Below are positions 40,524 to 48,291 of a stretch of DNA of 48,346 nucleotides, in pieces. Both the position numbers and the translations under genes were made by a program. Every line of letters starts with the position of its first letter. Position 1 is the first letter of the stretch. Source of the DNA: JAFNGF01 sp964567045 (GTDB lineage Bacteria > Planctomycetota > Phycisphaerae > Sedimentisphaerales > Anaerobacaceae); contig CAZMLE010000025.1 in assembly GCA_964567045.1 (NCBI GenBank), forward strand, positions 1-48,346, given 5' to 3'. Under the pieces are notes generated by a model. The model did no database searches. It had not been told where the DNA came from and was given only the letters and a program-made list of their open reading frames with translations.

Positions 40524-41867
40524 TCACACCAGACCCTGAGCCAGCATGGCGTCGGCGACCTTGATAAAGCCGCCTATGTTCGCCCCGACAACAAAGTTGC
40601 CAGGGCAGCCGTATTCCTGTGATGCCTGGCTGATGTTTTTATAGATTCTTACCATGATGTTCTTCAACTCAGCGTCGGCTTTTTCGAAAGTCCAGGGAAG
40701 ACGCTGACTGTTCTGTGCCATCTCAAGGCCTGAGACGGCGACGCCGCCGGCGTTGGCCGCCTTGCCGGGTAAAAACAACACTTTATTTTCGTGGAATATT
40801 CTGACGGCTTCGGGGGTACACGGCATATTGGCGCCTTCTGCCACGGCCAGGCAGCGATTCTTCGCCAGGGTCTTGGCAGATTCCTCGTCAAGCTCGTTCT
40901 GCGTTGCACAAGGCAGCGCAACATCGCATTTGACATTCCAAACGCCGCTACAGCCCTCGCTATATTGCGCATTCTTATGGATCACGACATATTCCTTTAT
41001 GCGTTTTCGTTCCACTTCTTTGATCTGTTTAACAGTATCCAGCTTAATGCCGTCCGGGTCGTATATGAAGCCGTTAGAGTCACTGAAGGTGACGACCTTA
41101 CCGCCGAGCTGCTGCACCTTTTCGGCAGCATAAATGGCGACGTTGCCTGAGCCTGATATGCTAACGGTCATTCCTTGCAGGCTCCGTCCGATGTCCTTCA
41201 GGGCCTGCTCAACTATATAGACCAACCCATAGCCGGTGGCTTCGGTTCGCACCAGCGAGCCGCCCCACTCCAGGCCTTTGCCGGTAAGAACGCCGGTGAA
41301 CTCATTGCGAATGCGCTTGTACTGTCCGAACATAAACCCGATTTCGCGTCCCCCGACTCCGATGTCGCCCGCGGGAACATCGGTATCGGCGCCAACGTGT
41401 CGGGAAAGCTCGGTCATAAAGCTCTGGCAAAAGCGCATCACCTCAGCGTCGCTTTTGCCTTTGGGGTCAAAGTCGGCGCCGCCCTTTGCGCCGCCCATCA
41501 TCAGGCCGGTGAGAGAATTCTTGAGAATCTGCTCAAAGCCGAGGAACTTAATAATACCCAGATACACGCTGGGGTGGAAGCGAATGCCGCCCTTATATGG
41601 TCCCAAGGCGCTATTGAACTGGACACGGAAGCCGCGATTTACTTGAATCTCGCCTCTGTCGTCCTGCCAGGGCACGCGGAAGATGACCTGCCTTTCCGGC
41701 TCAACGAGACGCTCAAGGATTTTGGCCCTGACGTATTCTGGACGCTTATCCAGGACTGGTCCCAAACACTCAAGTACCTCTTTTACCGCCTGATGAAACT
41801 CGATTTCGCCGGGATTACGTTTGAGAACCTCGTCATAAACGGTCTGTATGATAGTGTTCGCGGGCAC
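40524..41867 (-). CDS. gdhA: NADP-type glutamate dehydrogenase
   Basis: 447 residues from GTG at 41867, chosen because GGAGG lies 8 nt upstream. The frame continues to TTG 41885 with ATG 41882, but neither has a ribosome site and ATGGAGG serves as the site itself. It makes glutamate from 2-oxoglutarate and ammonium. It aligns along its length with the 447-residue bacterial hexameric enzyme: LVEPERQVIFRVPW, YKGGIRFHPSVYLGIIKFLG, MMGGAKGGADFDPKGKSD (catalytic Lys), GADTDVPAGDIGVGGREIGF and VSISGSGNVAIYAAEK (Rossmann). It is divergent from a LysR regulator, with a palindromic operator candidate in the leader. Confidence 0.96.
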   Translation of the reverse strand: MPANTIIQTVYDEVLKRNPGEIEFHQAVKEVLECLGPVLDKRPEYVRAKILERLVEPERQVIFRVPWQDDRGEIQVNRGFRVQFNSALGPYKGGIRFHPSVYLGIIKFLGFEQILKNSLTGLMMGGAKGGADFDPKGKSDAEVMRFCQSFMTELSRHVGADTDVPAGDIGVGGREIGFMFGQYKRIRNEFTGVLTGKGLEWGGSLVRTEATGYGLVYIVEQALKDIGRSLQGMTVSISGSGNVAIYAAEKVQQLGGKVVTFSDSNGFIYDPDGIKLDTVKQIKEVERKRIKEYVVIHKNAQYSEGCSGVWNVKCDVALPCATQNELDEESAKTLAKNRCLAVAEGANMPCTPEAVRIFHENKVLFLPGKAANAGGVAVSGLEMAQNSQRLPWTFEKADAELKNIMVRIYKNISQASQEYGCPGNFVVGANIGGFIKVADAMLAQGLV

Positions 41868-41916
41868 TTGAGAAACCTCCATCAAAGATTAGGTAGTTGT
41901 TTTTCCTTGACGTTTA

Positions 41917-41935
41917 TAATAAGCTGAGCTTATTA
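41917..41935. promoter_or_regulatory. 19-bp perfect palindrome, LysR-type operator candidate
   Basis: TAATAAGCTGAGCTTATTA is perfectly palindromic around the central G and contains a T-N11-A core (41920-41932), the classic LysR-family box. It lies 50 bp before the gdhA GTG and about 100 bp before the LysR gene. The position suits repression or activation of gdhA and autoregulation. Confidence 0.6.
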
Positions 41936-42037
41936 GAAAAGGTACATCGCATTGCCAATGACGAAGCGACAGAATACCATGCCCTGGTAGTAAGGCATAA
42001 GAAATTAAGGTAATATAATCTATCAGGATAGCTAATA

Positions 42038-42922
42038 ATGCAAATCAAAACCCTGAAGATATTCTGTGATTTGGCGAACCTGCGTAGCTTCTCGAAAACT
42101 GCAGAGAAGCACCTTCTAAGTCAATCAGCGGTCTCACAACAAGTTGCTCAACTGGAACTTTCTCTCAAGTGCCAACTGTTGGATAGGAAAAAGAGGCCTT
42201 TGGAGCTTACCGCCGCCGGCGAGGTGTTGTACAAGGCCTGCAAAGAAATCCTCGATAGATATGAACAGCTCAAAAGTGAGCTGAATGCTGTGAAGCCATC
42301 AGTCAGCAACAGGATAAATGTAGCCGCGATCTTCAGCATTGGCATGCACACCCTGCCGGACTATGTCAAGACGTTTATGGTCAGCTATCCCAACGTCAAT
42401 GTCCATATCGAGTACTTCAGTGCCGAGAGGATATACGAGCTGGTTTTGAGCGGAGAGATCGACATCGGCCTGGTGGCGGTGCCGAAACGGGATAAAAGAC
42501 TTGAGGTGTATGAGTTCGAGAATGAGCCGCTGGTTTTGGCGTGCAGCCCCAAACATCTCTTGTCGCACGAGTCACAGGTCGATATTCATAAATTGCAGTT
42601 TGAAAGGTTTATTGCCTTTGAAAGAAATGTGCCTACGCGCGAGTGGATTGATAATATCCTGGAGCGTTACAATGTTGCGGTTCGTCCCGTGATGGAATTT
42701 GATAACATCGAAACCATCAAGCGGGCGGTAGAAATAAACTCAGGGATAAGCATATTGCCGCAGACTGCAATACTTCAAGAAGTAGGCAGTGGTACCATAA
42801 GGGCGATACCCTTCTCGAATGAGAATTTTTTCAGGCCTACGGCTATAATAGTCCGCAAAGGCAGGATTTCGAGTCAGGCTGGCCGATACTTCATAGAGCT
42901 ACTTCGGAAAAGGGCCAAATAG
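42038..42922 (+). CDS. LysR-family transcriptional regulator
   Basis: 294 residues. The ATG is preceded by AGGA. Residues 1-60 are the winged helix-turn-helix (LKIFCDLANLRSFSKTAEKH, then LSQSAVSQQVAQLE). Residues about 88-290 are the periplasmic-binding-type effector domain (NVHIEYFSAERIYELVLSGE, DIGLVAVPKRDKRLEVYEFE, NIETIKRAVEINSGISILPQ). Divergent placement from gdhA and the T-N11-A palindrome between them suggest that it controls gdhA, perhaps as a nitrogen or 2-oxoglutarate sensor like GltC or CysB relatives (an inference). Confidence 0.93.
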   Translation: MQIKTLKIFCDLANLRSFSKTAEKHLLSQSAVSQQVAQLELSLKCQLLDRKKRPLELTAAGEVLYKACKEILDRYEQLKSELNAVKPSVSNRINVAAIFSIGMHTLPDYVKTFMVSYPNVNVHIEYFSAERIYELVLSGEIDIGLVAVPKRDKRLEVYEFENEPLVLACSPKHLLSHESQVDIHKLQFERFIAFERNVPTREWIDNILERYNVAVRPVMEFDNIETIKRAVEINSGISILPQTAILQEVGSGTIRAIPFSNENFFRPTAIIVRKGRISSQAGRYFIELLRKRAK

Positions 42923-42989
42923 GAAATAGCAGTATTTAGCCGGCGGTTTCACCGTCGGTTGACGCAGTGGGAGCAATAAGCCGAACGCT

Positions 42990-43577
42990 ATGTCAGTCAA
43001 AGCCGTAATATTTGATCTGGATGGTACAATAACCCAGCCATACTTTGACTTTGATGCCATTCGTAAAGAGATGGGGCTGGACAAAAATTCAGGCCCTGTC
43101 CTGGAGTCGATGCAGAAAATGACTCCACAGCAGCGGCAACGAGCAGAGCAGATTCTCCACCATCATGAGCAAAAGGCAGTCACAGAATCCAGACTCAATC
43201 CCGGTGCCAAGCAGACGCTTTCGGCTCTTCGTCAGGCAGGCATCCGTATCGGGATACTGACGCGTAACAGGCGAAGCAACGCTGAGGCTATCGCCGTCAA
43301 GCACGAGTTGAAATTCGATGCCATCGTCGACAGGGACGATGGGCCGGTCAAGCCCGATGCCTTCGGCGTGTTGCGCTTGTGCCGGCAATTCGGCGTGAAG
43401 CCGGAGCAGACACTCGTGGTGGGCGATTATCTTTTCGATTTGCTCTCGGCAAAAGCGGCAGGGGCGGCGGCAGTGCTGCTGGCCAATCACGAAAGGGCCG
43501 ACGAGTTCGCCAAGCACGCCGATTTTACGATTCAAAACATAAAGCAGGTGCTTCAAATCGTTCGAGATACAAAGTAG
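42990..43577 (+). CDS. HAD-superfamily hydrolase (subfamily IA)
   Basis: 195 residues. Motif I is VIFDLDGTI (nucleophile D8, acid/base D10), motif II lies in GILTRNRR, and motifs III/IV are VKPDAFGVLRLCRQFG and LVVGDYLFDLLSAKAAGA. A small helical cap stands between residues about 20 and 75. It is probably a phosphatase on a sugar phosphate, phosphoglycolate or nucleotide. Specificity cannot be read. It follows the LysR gene by 67 nt in the same direction. The ribosome site is weak. Confidence 0.9.
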   Translation: MSVKAVIFDLDGTITQPYFDFDAIRKEMGLDKNSGPVLESMQKMTPQQRQRAEQILHHHEQKAVTESRLNPGAKQTLSALRQAGIRIGILTRNRRSNAEAIAVKHELKFDAIVDRDDGPVKPDAFGVLRLCRQFGVKPEQTLVVGDYLFDLLSAKAAGAAAVLLANHERADEFAKHADFTIQNIKQVLQIVRDTK

Positions 43578-43615
43578 CATTTAGCTGACAGCGCGTAGCA
43601 GAAAGAAGGCTGACT

Positions 43616-44437
43616 ATGGGTAGAAAGATAGTATTCAAGCTTGGTTTGATTCTATTGTTAACCAGTGGTATCTGCTGGGCCGGCACAGATACAGAAAGCT
43701 CAACTGGTTCCCGGGCAAAAGACACGGACGTCAATTCAGTCGATGTCGTCTTAGAGCAGCTCAGACAGAGGATGGCAAAGGTTCAATCCTACCAGGCTGA
43801 GGTTGAATATCGATACAAGCAGCCCTTGCTCGAATCAGAATCTCTCCGCAAGGGAGTTTTTTACTATGCAAAGTTTGGCCAGCGGTCGAAACTGAGGATG
43901 AATTTCCAGACGCTCAAACAAGACCAAGAGAAAGAGCAGCAATACGTCGAGCACTTTATCTTCGACGGCGTCTGGCTTATGTATATCGACTACCAGACTA
44001 AGCAGCCTAAGATGTATCAATTGGCTGAGCCGAACAAGCCCGCAGATGCCTTTGAGCTGGCAAGTAAGAATCTGCCGATAATCGGCTTTACGAAAATAGA
44101 AGATTTGAAAAAGCATTTTGAGATCAGGCTTGTTGAGCCGACAAAGGACGAGGAGAAGAGTTTTATTCATCTTCACTTGAAAACCAGGCCAGCTTCTATT
44201 TATAATGATCGGTATAGCTCTATCGACTTCTGGATCGACAGGAAATTGGCTCTGCCGGCAAAAATACTTGCCGTCACGACCGAACCGGAGCCCCCGTTTT
44301 CAGATGTTTACGAGATAAAATTGCTCAAGCCGAGAGTCGATCAGAAAGTAGATGACAAGCTCTTCGAGCTTACGATTCCCGATGGTTTCAGCAAGCCGGA
44401 AGTGGTTCCACTAAAGAGAAAGACTGATCAAGACTAA
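43616..44437 (+). CDS. Secreted LolA-like/outer-membrane lipoprotein-sorting fold protein
   Basis: 273 residues. The ATG has AAGG 7 nt upstream. The signal peptide is residues 1-22 (LGLILLLTSGICWAG). VVLEQLRQRMAKVQSYQAEV then EYRYKQPLLESESLRKGVFY matches the start of LolA/RseB-like half-barrels. FIFDGVWLMYIDYQTKQPKM and SSIDFWIDRKLALPAKI follow as strands. Planctomycetota have many such proteins, often of unknown role in lipid or lipoprotein transit. No lipobox. Probably periplasmic. It follows the HAD gene after 38 nt, with no clear functional link. Confidence 0.75.
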   Translation: MGRKIVFKLGLILLLTSGICWAGTDTESSTGSRAKDTDVNSVDVVLEQLRQRMAKVQSYQAEVEYRYKQPLLESESLRKGVFYYAKFGQRSKLRMNFQTLKQDQEKEQQYVEHFIFDGVWLMYIDYQTKQPKMYQLAEPNKPADAFELASKNLPIIGFTKIEDLKKHFEIRLVEPTKDEEKSFIHLHLKTRPASIYNDRYSSIDFWIDRKLALPAKILAVTTEPEPPFSDVYEIKLLKPRVDQKVDDKLFELTIPDGFSKPEVVPLKRKTDQD

Positions 44438-44494
44438 CCAACCGTTGCCTATTGTGCCTCGTTCAATGTCAGCAAGAAAGGCCGAGCTGATTAC

Positions 44495-46036
44495 ATGGGT
44501 GTAGTGACAGTTTCTCATAAAGATTTCGACCAGCTAATCGCGACGCGTGCCCAGACATTGTTGAGTCTGGCAAGCCGCCTATTGCAGTGCCGATCGAGTA
44601 ATGAATTTCTCATGCGTCCGTTTCTGGGTGAGTTCCTTTCGGAATCCATGCAGCTTGAGGAGCTTCTGGATGCCTATGGCGCGCGCAACAACTGCCAGTG
44701 GTGCTTGTTCAGGTCATTGACTGCGGCGATCAAGCTTTTTTCCGACGTCAGCTACGAGCTGCTTCATATTCAGCATGCATTACCGGCCTACCGTCTTTTG
44801 CCGATCGAACGTGACTTTGCTAAGGCCACCCAGGAGACGCTTGAGTTTACTGGCGGGGTACTTATGCGAGCGGCCAGCCAAACACTTGCCTTAGCCAGTG
44901 AGCTTGGCCTGCCGGTTCCATCAGAGAGTCTGCGGCAGCAGTTTTTCTGCGAAGGGCTTCCCCCCGGTCGGTTGCCGCGCAACTGCCGCGCACACAGGAC
45001 CGAGACGGTCTCGGAAATAGTGACTCTCTTGGCCACCGCTTTTTTGAACCTCGCCGCTGAAAGTAAGGATGTTCGAGCTGCCTGCGGCGCCACGCCCGAA
45101 GAATATAACCGCTACCTGGCGCACTCAGTTACCGAGGAAAGTCTGCGAAGTCTGGAGCTTCGATTTCACAGCCTTCAGTCACTGTATGACACGTATGTCT
45201 CAGGCACGGAAGCTGAAAGCTTGGATGCGGATTTATTGGTTCTGCGAGGGCACATAAGTGTTGTTTTTCATCTGCTCAAAACGTCTACCTTGTTCGCTCA
45301 CTACTACGAGCGCCATCTCAACAAGCAGCCTTGCGATGTAGCAGCCGTGCAGGAACCTCTGGTCCGGGCTGAGGCCCTGTTGGGCGTGCTTATGAAATAT
45401 TCTGTTACCTATATCAGCTTGTACATCGACTGTGCTGAGAATTTGTGCCGGCAGATGCTCAAGCGCTACGCTGAGGTTGGGCGGATCGAAGTACCCATAC
45501 CTTCGTACCGTGGTTTTCATGTTCGCCCAGCTACGCTGATCGCCAAGATTGTTCATCATTATGGAAGTAAAGTCCGCATGCAAATGGATGAGGAGACCTA
45601 TGATGCTGGTTCAGCGCTGGAGTTGTTCCGTGCCAACGAAAAAATAAACGCCCAAAAACGGCGGCGACTGGCTGCCGAAGTCGTTCGTCTCAGGCTCGTC
45701 CACGAGCAGGTCGGTGCCGATGACATAAGCGCGATTGTTAGAAATGTTTTGACGAAATTGGCTGAGCAAGGTGAATTAGTTCTGTATGAACAACCTTTGC
45801 AGATACCGGAGGAACTCGTCGGCAAGCCTGGTCCGTTACTGGAACGGGTTACCGACGCGACGGTCCAACTGCTGGCAATGGGCAAAATTGACATTCGCGT
45901 CGACCTAAATGTAACCTTTGTCGGTGATAAGCGGGTGCTGGCCGACATCGTACAGTTGGCAGAATCCGGCTACGGCGAAGACAGATCCGGCAACAACGTC
46001 CCTCTACCGGAAAGGCTTACTTACCTGCGAAAATAA
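44495..46036 (+). CDS. Large protein with an internal HPr (PTS phosphocarrier) domain
   Basis: 513 residues. Residues about 1-325 are mostly helical and of no family I recognise. They include FRSLTAAIKLFSDVSYELLH and LEFTGGVLMRAASQTLALAS. Residues about 330-420 are HPr-like: VPIPSYRGFHVRPATLIAKI with His342 at the place of the phosphorylatable His15, then a GSKVRMQMDEETYDAGS segment with Ser near the regulatory Ser46 position. Residues about 425-513 are another alpha/beta segment ending in LPERLTYLRK. HPr is usually a free 85-residue protein. No EI or EII gene is in the window. It is probably regulatory and soluble. Confidence 0.8.
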   Translation: MGVVTVSHKDFDQLIATRAQTLLSLASRLLQCRSSNEFLMRPFLGEFLSESMQLEELLDAYGARNNCQWCLFRSLTAAIKLFSDVSYELLHIQHALPAYRLLPIERDFAKATQETLEFTGGVLMRAASQTLALASELGLPVPSESLRQQFFCEGLPPGRLPRNCRAHRTETVSEIVTLLATAFLNLAAESKDVRAACGATPEEYNRYLAHSVTEESLRSLELRFHSLQSLYDTYVSGTEAESLDADLLVLRGHISVVFHLLKTSTLFAHYYERHLNKQPCDVAAVQEPLVRAEALLGVLMKYSVTYISLYIDCAENLCRQMLKRYAEVGRIEVPIPSYRGFHVRPATLIAKIVHHYGSKVRMQMDEETYDAGSALELFRANEKINAQKRRRLAAEVVRLRLVHEQVGADDISAIVRNVLTKLAEQGELVLYEQPLQIPEELVGKPGPLLERVTDATVQLLAMGKIDIRVDLNVTFVGDKRVLADIVQLAESGYGEDRSGNNVPLPERLTYLRK

Positions 46037-46106
46037 TTTTTCCCGTCGCCGTTCCGGCGGCGGCTAAACAGGTTTTCTTCCATCGCTTATGCAGAAAGGG
46101 ATAAAA

Positions 46107-46583
46107 ATGGCAAAGGGAATGGTGGTCTATTATTCAAGGAGCGGTAACACAAAGGAGATGGCGGAAATAATCGCCAAAGCGATGAATGATGCCGGCCTAA
46201 AGACCGAGTGCAAGTCAGTGGAGAAGGTAAAGGCCGACGATCTGCCCGGCTACGACGCTACAGTTATTGGCTCGCCAACCTATTACGGGCAGATGGCAAG
46301 TCCTATAAAAAAGCTGGTAGATGACCTGGTAAGCAGGCACGGTGACCTAAACGGAAAGGTCGGCGGGGCGTTTACCAGCGCGGCGAATATCGGCGGCGGC
46401 AACGAAACCACCATTATGGGCATAATAGAGGCTATGCTCATCGCCGGCATGGTGGTCCAGGGCGACCCGCAGGGCGACCATTACGGGCCGGTTTCCATCG
46501 GCAAGCCCGACGAAAGGGTCAAGAAACAGTGCGCACGGCGGGGCCAGCGAATCGCAGAACTGACCCAAAAACTCGCCTCCTAA
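46107..46583 (+). CDS. Flavodoxin-like/WrbA-type NAD(P)H-quinone oxidoreductase
   Basis: 158 residues from ATG 46107, preceded by AAGGGA at about 5-7 nt. An upstream ATG at 46089 adds only MQKGIK, which is the ribosome site. The FMN-phosphate loop is YYSRSGNTKEMAE. IGSPTYYGQMASPIKKLVDD and FTSAANIGGGNETTIMGIIE are the isoalloxazine-contact loops seen in WrbA/flavodoxin-fold oxidoreductases. It could be an electron carrier or a quinone reductase. It stands between the HPr gene and the histone H1-like gene. Confidence 0.92.
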   Translation: MAKGMVVYYSRSGNTKEMAEIIAKAMNDAGLKTECKSVEKVKADDLPGYDATVIGSPTYYGQMASPIKKLVDDLVSRHGDLNGKVGGAFTSAANIGGGNETTIMGIIEAMLIAGMVVQGDPQGDHYGPVSIGKPDERVKKQCARRGQRIAELTQKLAS

Positions 46584-46635
46584 CTACCGAAGCCAAAACA
46601 GACAGTGGTTTTTTGGCAAAAAAAAGCATTTTTCT

Positions 46636-46664
46636 TTGACAAGGCAATTGCGGGTCGTTAAGTT
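46636..46664 (+). promoter_or_regulatory. Promoter candidate for the histone H1-like gene
   Basis: TTGACA (46636-46641), 17 nt spacer, TAAGTT (46659-46664). The -35 is perfect and the -10 is weak. About 38 bp separate it from the ATG at 46703. Confidence 0.4.
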
Positions 46665-46702
46665 TCTGGCAATTTTAACCCACTTAGTGGAGGATTATTT
46701 GA

Positions 46703-46876
46703 ATGCAAGAGTACGAAGAGCTTAAGGTGCTGGTAACTGAAATTGAGGCCGACATAAGCAAGGCCGAGGGCGGAAACAAGGCGGCAGGAACGCGGGTCCG
46801 CAAGCAGATGCAGAAAATCAAGCAATCTGCGCAGACCGTTCGCAGCCGCATACTTGAAATCAGATCAACCCCATAG
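46703..46876 (+). CDS. Histone H1-like (Hc1-type) DNA-binding protein, 57 residues
   Basis: ATG with GGAGG 9 nt upstream; stop TAG at 46874. The protein begins MQEYEELKVLVTEIEADISK, then GGNKAAGTRVRKQMQKIKQS and ends RSRILEIRSTP. The GNKAAGTRVRKQM block is the core of chlamydial Hc1 and the short histone H1-like proteins of Planctomycetota. Charge is balanced at the N-terminus and basic in the second half. A long Lys/Ala-rich tail, as in Chlamydia Hc1, is missing. It probably binds DNA and acts in nucleoid packing. It has its own promoter candidate. Confidence 0.85.
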   Translation: MQEYEELKVLVTEIEADISKAEGGNKAAGTRVRKQMQKIKQSAQTVRSRILEIRSTP

Positions 46877-46901
46877 GTTAGCGATCTGCCGCACGTGATT
46901 T

Positions 46902-46954
46902 GAAGGGCTGCTATTCCGTCCCGATTTATCGGGAATACGGTATCCAGGCCCTTC
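46902..46954. repeat. Nested hairpin after the histone H1-like gene
   Basis: GAAGGGC (46902-46908) pairs with GCCCTTC (46948-46954). Inside, ATTCCGTCCCGAT is nearly complementary to ATCGGGAATACGG, with the perfect stem TCCCGA-TTTA-TCGGGA at the tip. It looks like a dispersed structured repeat. A terminator role is possible but no T run follows. The remaining gap up to 47141 shows nothing else. Confidence 0.6.
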
Positions 46955-47141
46955 CATCAATCTGGATCCCTGCCTCCCCAGGGATTACCAGTGTGGTTTA
47001 TTTGGGCTGGAACGGTAGGCCGGTAGTCACAAAATCTCTTTTTATTTTGTTCATCTCGGCCTGGTTCCGGTTTGTCTGGATGTCGAGACCGGCAGCCATA
47101 ATTGCTCAGGTGCGCAGAAACCTTCTATATCGGGGTAAGCC

Positions 47142-47618
47142 ATGCCGCCACCATTATTGTTTGACCTATCGCAAATAAAGCTGAGCGGCAAACCAATCTT
47201 TGACAGGGAGGCGATTGGCAGAGTAAATCCGCAGCGCTTTGAGATGCAGCAGCTCGATGGGATTCTCTGGTACGATAAGGAAAAATTTCTGATTTTGGGC
47301 TACAAGGATGTAACTGAAGGTGAGTTCTGGGTTCGGGGCCACATTCCTGGAAGGCCGCTAATGCCGGGCGTGATAATGATTGAGGCAGCGGCGCAACTGT
47401 CCAGTTTTTTTGTGAAACAGGTTTATGATGTGGAGGGCTTTGTCGGTTTTGCCGGCATAGATGCGGCTAAATTTCGCTCTGTTGTCGAGCCGGGGCACAG
47501 GTTGTATCTGCTGGGTCACATTACCCAATTCAAGCGGAGAAAATACACCTGTAGTGTCCAGGGAGTGGTTGAAGGCGTTATGGTGTTTGAATGCATTGTA
47601 TCCGGCTTGAATGTCTGA
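47142..47618 (+). CDS. FabZ-like 3-hydroxyacyl-ACP dehydratase (hotdog fold)
   Basis: 158 residues. The ATG is preceded by GGGG. The active-site block is RGHIPGRPLMPGVIMIEAAAQ: the His and, 14 residues on, the Glu of the FabZ dyad are both present. The N-terminus is about 15 residues longer than in FabZ (FDLSQIKLSGKPIFDREAIG). FabZ dehydrates 3-hydroxyacyl-ACP in fatty-acid synthesis. As no other fab gene is near, it could be a second paralogue used for a special lipid. The stop at 47618 is followed by the repeat-rich end of the window. Confidence 0.92.
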   Translation: MPPPLLFDLSQIKLSGKPIFDREAIGRVNPQRFEMQQLDGILWYDKEKFLILGYKDVTEGEFWVRGHIPGRPLMPGVIMIEAAAQLSSFFVKQVYDVEGFVGFAGIDAAKFRSVVEPGHRLYLLGHITQFKRRKYTCSVQGVVEGVMVFECIVSGLNV

Positions 47619-47630
47619 CGGGTTTTCTCT

Positions 47631-47665
47631 AAACAGAGCCGCGACCTCTCCAAACAGAGCCGCGA
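47631..47665. repeat. Direct repeat AAACAGAGCCGCGA
   Basis: Two copies with a 21-bp period directly after the FabZ-like gene. They resemble a repeat word (AACAGAGCCGCGAGCG) known to me as common between Planctomycetota genes. That is recollection, not a search. Confidence 0.6.
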
Positions 47666-47683
47666 GCGTAAGGGAGCGGGTAG

Positions 47684-47806
47684 GTGATTAGGGGATCAGA
47701 ATATCAGGAAATCAGGATGCAGGATACCAGGGACAAGGGCATCAGGGAAAGCTAACGCCCTTTAGCGGTGTTACCTGATGTCCTAATAGCCTGATACCTG
47801 ATACCC
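47684..47806. repeat. ATCAGG/CCTGAT repeat block
   Basis: Several ATCAGG words (47703-47746) on one side face CCTGAT words (47773-47803) on the other, around a centre near 47757, forming a loose inverted repeat. Confidence 0.6.
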
Positions 47807-47909
47807 GCAGCCAGCTTGTTTCACATCATCTGGGCTGATGAATTGAATAGCCTCTGCGGATTTGAATCTCGCTCACCTCGATCGGACATGTAATTTGGTA
47901 TGAGTCGAA

Positions 47910-47929
47910 TAGCCCCAAGGGGATTCGAA
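47910..47929. repeat. Copy of the tRNA-Glu 3' end (att-like)
   Basis: TAGCCCCAAGGGGATTCGAA is identical to 48292-48311, the T-arm and acceptor end of the tRNA-Glu. A shorter degenerate copy (TAGCCTCTGCGGATTTGAA) is at 47848-47866. Together with the tRNA copy it flanks the GIY-YIG gene. Confidence 0.75.
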
Positions 47930-47987
47930 TTCGCCTTCGGCGAACAAGCCCCCTGGGCTTGCCCGCCTTACGTATGGCGGGCTTGCT

Positions 47988-48245
47988 TTATCCGCCGCAG
48001 GTGGACCCTGTGCCGGGGTACAAGTGATTAAGAAAGTCTCTGCCCTGCCCGCTCTTGAGGAACTTTTCCCTTTCTCTCGCAGAGCTATGGTCGGGAAATT
48101 CTTCGACATGTAGAAGTTTGAATTTGCCGATGAGTTGTGCGGCTTTAGTGCGTCCTGAACTGTGCTCGGCTAATCGCCGTCGTAAATTGTTGGTTATCCC
48201 AATGTATCGCTTGCTTACTCCCTGTAATACGTAGACAACCACCAT
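47988..48245 (-). CDS. Small GIY-YIG-domain nuclease
   Basis: 85 residues from ATG 48245 (MVVVYVLQGVSKRYIGITNN), a complete single-domain protein of the YhbQ/UPF0213 size class. The motif is present as VYVL then RYIGITNNLRRRLAEH (Tyr, conserved Arg and His), followed by GKFKLLHVEEFPDHSSARER and EKFLKSGQGRDFL, where Glu in the AREREKFLKSG helix is the metal ligand. The last residues (YPGTGSTCGG) run into repeat DNA. A start at TTG 48257 is unlikely. Such genes are frequent next to tRNAs in environmental genomes. Function is unknown. It is bounded by two copies of the tRNA-Glu 3' end. Confidence 0.88.
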   Translation of the reverse strand: MVVVYVLQGVSKRYIGITNNLRRRLAEHSSGRTKAAQLIGKFKLLHVEEFPDHSSAREREKFLKSGQGRDFLNHLYPGTGSTCGG

Positions 48246-48291
48246 AAAAGGTAACAAGGGTCCTGAATTTACTTGCGGCGAACAGGCCGAG

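Larger units (their letters stand above)
47619..47987. other. Repeat-rich intergenic stretch
   Basis: No gene is visible. Contents in order: two direct copies of AAACAGAGCCGCGA (47631-47644, 47652-47665); a CTGATA/TATCAG-type repeat block with loosely inverted halves (47684-47806); a degenerate tRNA 3'-end-like segment (47848-47868); a 20-bp perfect copy of the tRNA-Glu 3' end (47910-47929); and the stem GCCCGCC-TTACGTAT-GGCGGGC (47964-47985). Confidence 0.7.

Noticed and set aside
46900..47178. 92-codon frame between the histone-like and FabZ-like genes
   Set aside because: It starts at TTG, runs through a nested hairpin, overlaps the FabZ start in another frame and resembles no protein.
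47873..48109. 78-codon minus-strand frame overlapping GIY-YIG
   Set aside because: It is an out-of-frame reading of the nuclease gene continued into repeat and tRNA-like DNA.
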